Of a stretch of DNA of 64,000 bases, positions 58,463 through 64,000 are shown in pieces. Below the pieces are notes generated by a model. The model saw only the letters and a program-made list of their open reading frames with translations, searched no databases and was not told where the DNA came from. Position 1 is the first letter of the stretch. Every line of letters starts with the position of its first letter. Source of the stretch: an uncultured Rubripirellula sp. (lineage in GTDB: Bacteria > Planctomycetota > Planctomycetia > Pirellulales > Pirellulaceae); contig CALIBL010000035.1 in the NCBI GenBank assembly GCA_938045805.1, positions 248,001 to 312,000 on the forward strand, written 5' to 3'. Both the position numbers and the translations under genes were made by a program.

Positions 58463-59449
58463 CTAGAACGGACGATGGCGTGAATCCACGTAAAGCCAAT
58501 ACAAGAGTTCTTGGATCAATTCCATTGCTGACTGAATTCGATGCTCAGGATTTTTTTCCAAACACCGCAGGCAAACCGTCTCGAGCGAACTCGGTATGGT
58601 CCGATCCGTCACGATCACGCTGGGAGAGGGTGGCCTAGAATGCAGCGTGTGGTTCATTATCTCCTCGAGCGAGTCGCCCCACGCAAGAGTCTCGAGTGTC
58701 AGAATCTCAAACAAAATTGCACCGAGACTGTACAGGTCTGTTCTTTCATCGACCTCAAGATTGGTGACCTGCTCAGGGGACATATAGAGCGGGGAAGCCT
58801 GAGTGGGTCGTCGCGAGTGGAGGCTGTTTGCGTCCTCACCTTCTTCCTCCGGCTCATCGAGAACCTTTGCGATCCCCCAATCGAGAAGGAAGATTTCGCC
58901 GAAATCCCCCAAAACGATATTCTCTGGTTTCACGTCGCAATGTGCGACTCGATGGGTATGGGCGTAATTGAGCACCTCCGCCACCTCTATCACGACATCA
59001 ATGAGCTTTTGTAGATCCCACTTGTTTGCGCCAGATTTTATGGCGTCAAGCGTCTCGCGGAGTGTCGTCCCGGAGACCAACTTCATTGTGAAGTAATAGT
59101 GACCTCGAGTGTCATAACCGACCTCATAGACCGGTGGGGTGTTTGGATGCTGTAACGACCCCGTAATCCTTGCCTCTCGAAGAAATAATTCATTCTCATA
59201 GGGATCATCAACAAACTCAGGTCGCAAAGTCTTGTAACAGACGATCCTCCCCAAGTTGAGATCCTTACACGTCTGGATTACACACTTTCCACCGAGAGCG
59301 ATCTGCTTGAAGTAGATGTAGCGAGTGTTGTTGGTGATCTTTGCATCTTTTGACAGCGGCGAATTCAAATCCGCCGGACGCAAAAGCTGCTCACTACGCG
59401 AGGTACTTCGGTACATAAAATGGCTCGAAACAATCCAAACAACCATCAA
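58463..59449 (-). CDS. Serine/threonine protein kinase, divergent
   Basis: VAHCDVKPENIVLGDFGEIFLLDWGIAKVL; SPLYMSPEQVTNLEVDERTDLYSLGAILFEILT; VCLRCLEKNPEHRIQSAMEL. Confidence 0.9.
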   Translation of the reverse strand: MMVVWIVSSHFMYRSTSRSEQLLRPADLNSPLSKDAKITNNTRYIYFKQIALGGKCVIQTCKDLNLGRIVCYKTLRPEFVDDPYENELFLREARITGSLQHPNTPPVYEVGYDTRGHYYFTMKLVSGTTLRETLDAIKSGANKWDLQKLIDVVIEVAEVLNYAHTHRVAHCDVKPENIVLGDFGEIFLLDWGIAKVLDEPEEEGEDANSLHSRRPTQASPLYMSPEQVTNLEVDERTDLYSLGAILFEILTLETLAWGDSLEEIMNHTLHSRPPSPSVIVTDRTIPSSLETVCLRCLEKNPEHRIQSAMELIQELLYWLYVDSRHRPF

Positions 59450-59744
59450 AGATGCAATTTCGGTTGGAAGCAGACTCGCTCTAATCGAACGAAGATATCG
59501 CGAAACCTCGCCTCCCCAAAACCACCACTCGATCCGTCGACTCAGACTAACCTAACGGGCCGATTGCTCGCTACCTCGGATCGACTGACAAACTTTGCAT
59601 TCTGAGCGTGGCCTACTTTCAATCGCCACCAAATAGAATTAAATCGGGTAATATATCGACTCGAAGTGAACAGCATCAGTGAACAAATTCACGCGGCGTT
59701 CCGTCGTCTCCTCCTTCCATTTCTTCATCAGGATCACCAGCAAG

Positions 59745-60467
59745 ATGTATCGATTTGCTGCACTACTGCTTTTGTCTTTACTCACGGTCACAAATTCACC
59801 CACGATCGCCTCAGCGCAGGATGACGCAGCAAAGCATGATGCGATTCGTCCCGTACCGCGTGAAGGTGGCTGGATGAAGCGGCACCAGTCGATGAACGAA
59901 CGAGTCGCGAAGGGAAACGTTGATGTGGTTTTTATCGGCGACTCAATCACTCAAGGATGGGAGGGACGAGGTAAGGGCGTGTGGGCAAAGTTTTATGGAG
60001 AACGGAATGCCGTCAACTTAGGTATCGGCGGTGATCGCACTCAACATGTGATCTGGAGGTTACAGAATGGGAATCTGGAAGGTATCTCGCCAAAAGCTGC
60101 CGTGATCATGATCGGCACCAACAACTCTGGCAGCAATTCCCCCGAGCAGATCGCAGAGGGAGTAACGGAAATTGTCAAAATCCTTCGTCATCAAACCTCG
60201 AATACAAAAATCTTACTTCTTGGGACGTTTCCGCGAGGTGCGACCAAGGATGATGCGAGACGCATCGTCAACGAGAAGAGCAACGAGATCGTCTCGAAAT
60301 TAGCCGATGGCTCGAATATCCATTACCTCGATATTGGCCATCGCTTTTTAAACGATGATCAAACCCTGTCAAAAGAGATCATGCCGGACCTACTGCATCT
60401 GAGTGAACGGGGATATCAGATATGGGCTGAATCAATTGAATCAGCGTTGGCCGATCTTCTTCGCTAG
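59745..60467 (+). CDS. SGNH/GDSL hydrolase, secreted
   Basis: VVFIGDSITQGWEG, VNLGIGGDRTQHVIWRL, VIMIGTNNSGSN, DLLHLSERGYQIWAESI; Met at 59745 starts the signal peptide. Confidence 0.93.
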   Translation: MYRFAALLLLSLLTVTNSPTIASAQDDAAKHDAIRPVPREGGWMKRHQSMNERVAKGNVDVVFIGDSITQGWEGRGKGVWAKFYGERNAVNLGIGGDRTQHVIWRLQNGNLEGISPKAAVIMIGTNNSGSNSPEQIAEGVTEIVKILRHQTSNTKILLLGTFPRGATKDDARRIVNEKSNEIVSKLADGSNIHYLDIGHRFLNDDQTLSKEIMPDLLHLSERGYQIWAESIESALADLLR

Positions 60468-60566
60468 CATCAAGCAGAATCCGCTTCAATCACATCAATA
60501 CCCCACCTTCCCTCGCTCTCACTAATGCGGATCGTCATCATGAGAATATGCACAAAGTACTCAGCA

Positions 60567-61772
60567 ATGCAGCTCTTCAATAAGCATGTCGTGTACCTGT
60601 TCATCGTCGCATGCGTCACAGCTGATGCGATTCTCGCACAGGAACCGTTGCCAAAAGATGTCTGGGAAACGTTAACGATCGATACGATTGAAATTGGGTA
60701 CGGCCTGCAAATTGAGGATGTCAACGGTGATGGCAGACCTGACATTATCTTGGCTGACAAAAGTACCGTTCAATGGTACGAAAACCCTTCATGGAAAAAA
60801 CATGTCATCGCTCGCGACCTGACGGAGCGAGATAACGTGTGCATCGCTGCGAAAGATATTGATGGAGACGGAAAATGTGAAATCGCAGTGGGAGGACAAT
60901 GGAACTATCGCGAAAGCGTAAAGGACGGTGCGGTCCACTACCTCATTCCAACCAAGGATCGTTCGGGGCTATGGAAACCACAAAAGCTTTACAATGAACC
61001 GAGTACACACCGGATGCATTGGATTACCGGTCCCGAAAACAGTAAGCGTTTGGTGGTCAAGCCACTTCGCGGTCGCGGAAGTGTCAACGGGGATGGAGCC
61101 GGATTGAAGTTGCTTGAATACTTCCCCCCCGAGAACCCACAAGATCCTTGGCGACGTGAAGTCATCTGTGACTTCCTACATCTGTCGCATAACTTTCATG
61201 TCGTTAACTGGGATGATGACCCAGAGGACGAGCTCATCATCGCCGCAAAAGAGGGTGTTTGGCACCTTGATCGAATCACGGAAGATGAGAAATCTACCAA
61301 TTGGCAGGCAACTCAACTTACTGATCAATTCGCGGGCGAAATCAGAGACGGGCGACTTCCCGGTGGTGATCGTTTCATCGTTGCAATCCAACCCATGCAC
61401 GGGTCAATTGCGGCAACGTACCGCCAATCTGCAGAGCAAGGCAAGCTCTGGGAATTGTGCAAGGTACTCAGCGAATCGCTCAAAGACGGACATGCATTGG
61501 CTTGTGCTGATTTCCTTGGCGTCGGCTCCGATCAAATCATCGTGGGCTGGCGAGCCATGAATGACCCCGGCATTCCCGGCATCAAGCTCTTCGCCCCACT
61601 GGATTCACAAGGTAAGCAATGGAGAGAGAGTGTCTTATCCGCTGAACAAATCGCGGTCGAAGACATCAAGATTGGTGACTTGGACCAAGATGGTCGTGTT
61701 GACGTCATTGCGGCCGCACGTCAAACCAAGAACCTTGTGATCTTCTTCAATCGCACTGAAGGAAGACCCTAA
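60567..61772 (+). CDS. FG-GAP/VCBS repeat protein, secreted
   Basis: EDVNGDGRPDIILADKSTVQWYENP, AKDIDGDGKCEIAVGGQWN, IGDLDQDGRVDVIAAARQTKNLVIFFN. Confidence 0.87.
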   Translation: MQLFNKHVVYLFIVACVTADAILAQEPLPKDVWETLTIDTIEIGYGLQIEDVNGDGRPDIILADKSTVQWYENPSWKKHVIARDLTERDNVCIAAKDIDGDGKCEIAVGGQWNYRESVKDGAVHYLIPTKDRSGLWKPQKLYNEPSTHRMHWITGPENSKRLVVKPLRGRGSVNGDGAGLKLLEYFPPENPQDPWRREVICDFLHLSHNFHVVNWDDDPEDELIIAAKEGVWHLDRITEDEKSTNWQATQLTDQFAGEIRDGRLPGGDRFIVAIQPMHGSIAATYRQSAEQGKLWELCKVLSESLKDGHALACADFLGVGSDQIIVGWRAMNDPGIPGIKLFAPLDSQGKQWRESVLSAEQIAVEDIKIGDLDQDGRVDVIAAARQTKNLVIFFNRTEGRP

Positions 61773-61806
61773 CACGCTCGAAGGATTGGCGCTTCGAAAC
61801 GCAGAG

Positions 61807-62856
61807 CTATTGAGCACTCAACGTTAGATCGGCAAGATAGATTGCAGTTACCACCTTACCATTTTCATCTCGTTCATGACTTGAGTACCAGGAAACCATT
61901 GCCTGACCTTCACCTAGGTCAATCAACCCCGGGTAGGAGTTATCACCGCCGCTCGGTAATTCTGCGAACTCATGTAGTTGATTGTCTTGCAGCCAACACA
62001 AGGAGGTTCGTGGCCCATCGGAGGTCACCCTTCGACCACCGACCACCCATCGGTCGCCCCAGCGGGCCAGCAGGGGTCCGCCGATGTAGCGATCTAAATC
62101 CGTTCGTTCCCAAGAATCATACGGAGGGTCGGAACGCACAATCTCTGCGGCGTCACCACCACGCCGGGCAATCCCAACCACGCTTCCGTTTTGCAAGAAT
62201 TGAAAAGCGGTTTCGTCACCTCGAGTCTCCTGAAACAATCCCGTTTTGCGCCATGTGAGACCATCTTCACTTTCTAGCATTGCGGATTCTACATCTGGCC
62301 CCTCACCCCGCGGTCGCACGTCAAAGAGATGCTTACGTCTCCCACAGAGATAAGCCTTGCCGCCAAATTCATTCGCTTTCCAAATGTAATGCCCGAAGGT
62401 ACCTTCGAGCATCTGTGGATCTGACCAATGGTCGCCGTCTTGGGTAAACACCGCATATCCCAAATGCAAATTCAAGTCATAATCCTTGACTGCAATCGTC
62501 GATTCACCGCTGTACCAAGTTCCGGTGTAAACAAAAAGCTTGTCCTTGAAAACTAGAAAATGAGGATCCCGAGTATCACGCAGAGGAACAGAAAACTGAT
62601 GCACTTTCTCCCAGTTCAAGCGATCATCGCTCCTAAGAACAATGATTGAGGCAGTGGGATGCACCATGTGACCGTCAGGGCAACTTCGGAAAGCCAGGTA
62701 ATACTGCCCCCGAAACTTAACGAGATCGGTAAACGCATTGTGTTCACCGTTATCGAAAACTTTTCTTAGGTGACTTACGTTGACTTGCGGTAGGTCCTCA
62801 GCAACTGCCAGATACCCCACAAACACAATCGACAACAAGAAGAAAGATCGCAACAT
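61807..62856 (-). CDS. Sialidase-like/exo-alpha-sialidase-fold secreted protein
   Basis: FTDLVKFRGQYYLAFRSCPDGHMVHPTASIIVLRSDDRLNWEKVHQF; bladed propeller pattern. ORF opens at 63096, but Met at 62856 starts the signal peptide MLRSFFLLSIVFVGYLAVAE. Confidence 0.83.
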   Translation of the reverse strand: MLRSFFLLSIVFVGYLAVAEDLPQVNVSHLRKVFDNGEHNAFTDLVKFRGQYYLAFRSCPDGHMVHPTASIIVLRSDDRLNWEKVHQFSVPLRDTRDPHFLVFKDKLFVYTGTWYSGESTIAVKDYDLNLHLGYAVFTQDGDHWSDPQMLEGTFGHYIWKANEFGGKAYLCGRRKHLFDVRPRGEGPDVESAMLESEDGLTWRKTGLFQETRGDETAFQFLQNGSVVGIARRGGDAAEIVRSDPPYDSWERTDLDRYIGGPLLARWGDRWVVGGRRVTSDGPRTSLCWLQDNQLHEFAELPSGGDNSYPGLIDLGEGQAMVSWYSSHERDENGKVVTAIYLADLTLSAQ

Positions 62857-62873
62857 CACAATACCTATAATCT

Positions 62874-64000
62874 TTATGCAAAAACGACCGGCTGCAGCAT
62901 CCAAATTAGAATCATGATCACCAACAGCGCCAGCGAGGCGAGCGACCTCAATACCCATGGATGATTCGAAGTGGCCTCCTGCCGCATACCACGAATCCAC
63001 AGCACGAAAGATGATCCAATCATGATTGTCAGCACATTCACCGAAACCAACAACAGAGGACCAAGTACCGGTGTTCCCCTGAGCGAAACTGACCACTCCA
63101 TGAATACAATTTGCAACCCTGCAGTCGCAATAGGCGGAACCAACGCGGCTGCAATCGCAGCGCCCGCTAGAGCCGAAGATAGATGCCTACGGGTTCGGGA
63201 GTACGATGCTGCGATACCTCCAACCAGACCAACACATAGATCAAGTGGCGATGGAGCACAACGCGCCCACATTTCATCCGTGATCACCGGCTCACGAAAG
63301 ACCGTGAACAAGAGCCCAAAGATCATGCTGGAAATCAACGCACTCAAAAAACCAAGTACGATGGTAAAAAGTGAAGATCGAAATAGCGGACGATTGCCCT
63401 GAGTCAATGCCATCCCCGCTCCAAGTATTGGTGTCATCAGCGGGGCGATCAGCATCGCACCGATAATCACTGAAGCGGAATTCTGCAATAAACCAAATGA
63501 CGCAAGCATTGAAGCGGCTGCCATCAATCCGATGAACTCAAGATTCAACTCAGATCCCATTTGCAAATCATTGGCCAAATCGATTCGCTCCTGTCGCTCC
63601 ATCGATGGTGCAACACGATTAGCAGCTTTCTGAATGGCCGTTGACAACACCTCTGCATAAGACGTTCCGTCTCGGGCAATGACAACGAAATGACGTGTCT
63701 GGTCAAGAATCAATGACCGAGAAATCTCGTAATGGGAATGGCGGGCGTCGAGAGCCCCCAGGTCTGATAAAACAACTTGATGACTGACCGGAGAGTCACT
63801 CTGAGCAGCAATCTCATCAATCTTCACGCTAAGCTGCTGGGAAGAAAAATCATCATCAGGCCAAGTAACGGGATCACGAAACGTCCAACCCCGAATCTCA
63901 AAAAATGATTTGACAGTACTGCTAGGTGATCGCATGACGGGAATCAGAGAAGCACCACCATCATGAATCTCTGCCTCCTGCTTGATCCATAACGTCAGTA
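62874..64000 (-). CDS. DUF389 family membrane protein, 5' end beyond the window
   Basis: LQMGSELNLEFIGLMAAASMLASFGLLQNSASVIIGAMLIAPLMTPILGAGMALTQGN; the frame stays open upstream of the listed Met to the window edge (LTLWIKQEAEIHDGGASLIPVMRSPSS). Confidence 0.88.
   Translation of the reverse strand, partial: LTLWIKQEAEIHDGGASLIPVMRSPSSTVKSFFEIRGWTFRDPVTWPDDDFSSQQLSVKIDEIAAQSDSPVSHQVVLSDLGALDARHSHYEISRSLILDQTRHFVVIARDGTSYAEVLSTAIQKAANRVAPSMERQERIDLANDLQMGSELNLEFIGLMAAASMLASFGLLQNSASVIIGAMLIAPLMTPILGAGMALTQGNRPLFRSSLFTIVLGFLSALISSMIFGLLFTVFREPVITDEMWARCAPSPLDLCVGLVGGIAASYSRTRRHLSSALAGAAIAAALVPPIATAGLQIVFMEWSVSLRGTPVLGPLLLVSVNVLTIMIGSSFVLWIRGMRQEATSNHPWVLRSLASLALLVIMILIWMLQPVVFA

Noticed and set aside
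1-64000. Possible genomic island or prophage
   Set aside because: No integrase, transposase, tRNA edge, long terminal repeats or phage genes seen; gene content is typical planctomycete chromosome.

Overview
This 64 kb window looks like a chromosomal segment of a planctomycete (Pirellulaceae/Rhodopirellula-like). The assignment rests on the dense set of DUF1501, DUF1549/DUF1553, DUF1552/DUF1592, DUF1559 and DUF1080 genes. I see no rRNA, tRNA, CRISPR array, transposase or phage genes. Gene content, left to right: two small secreted proteins sharing a YGL/FGL...VRGxG motif; a GspK-like pseudopilin; a multicopper oxidase + SCO1 pair; an S15 X-Pro peptidase; a sulfatase-DUF1080 fusion, a Tat-type hypothetical protein, a second sulfatase and a nucleoside hydrolase; a sugar-oxidation block (PQQ-type dehydrogenase with PKD, cytochrome and CBM domains; a second beta-propeller; a DUF1080-PA14-pentaheme protein; an SMP-30/esterase fusion); a TauE + persulfide-dioxygenase/rhodanese sulfide operon with duplicated operator-like dyads; a DUF1592-DUF1552-ankyrin operon; esterases and an HpaI aldolase; two DUF1549/1553-DUF1501 modules; a histidine kinase/NtrC pair; a thioredoxin-TPR protein, a coiled-coil lipoprotein and an SPFH pair; a divergent Ser/Thr kinase; and SGNH, FG-GAP, sialidase-like and DUF389 genes. 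The best candidate for an undescribed system is the 8.5-24.8 kb block, which suggests a secreted, cytochrome-coupled 'oxidise then cleave' glycan pathway. The best regulatory signal is the TTGACA-N16-TATATT promoter at 25.0 kb, whose spacer is a 20-bp dyad that recurs in the leader. All calls come from reading the sequence and supplied translations; no database search was run.
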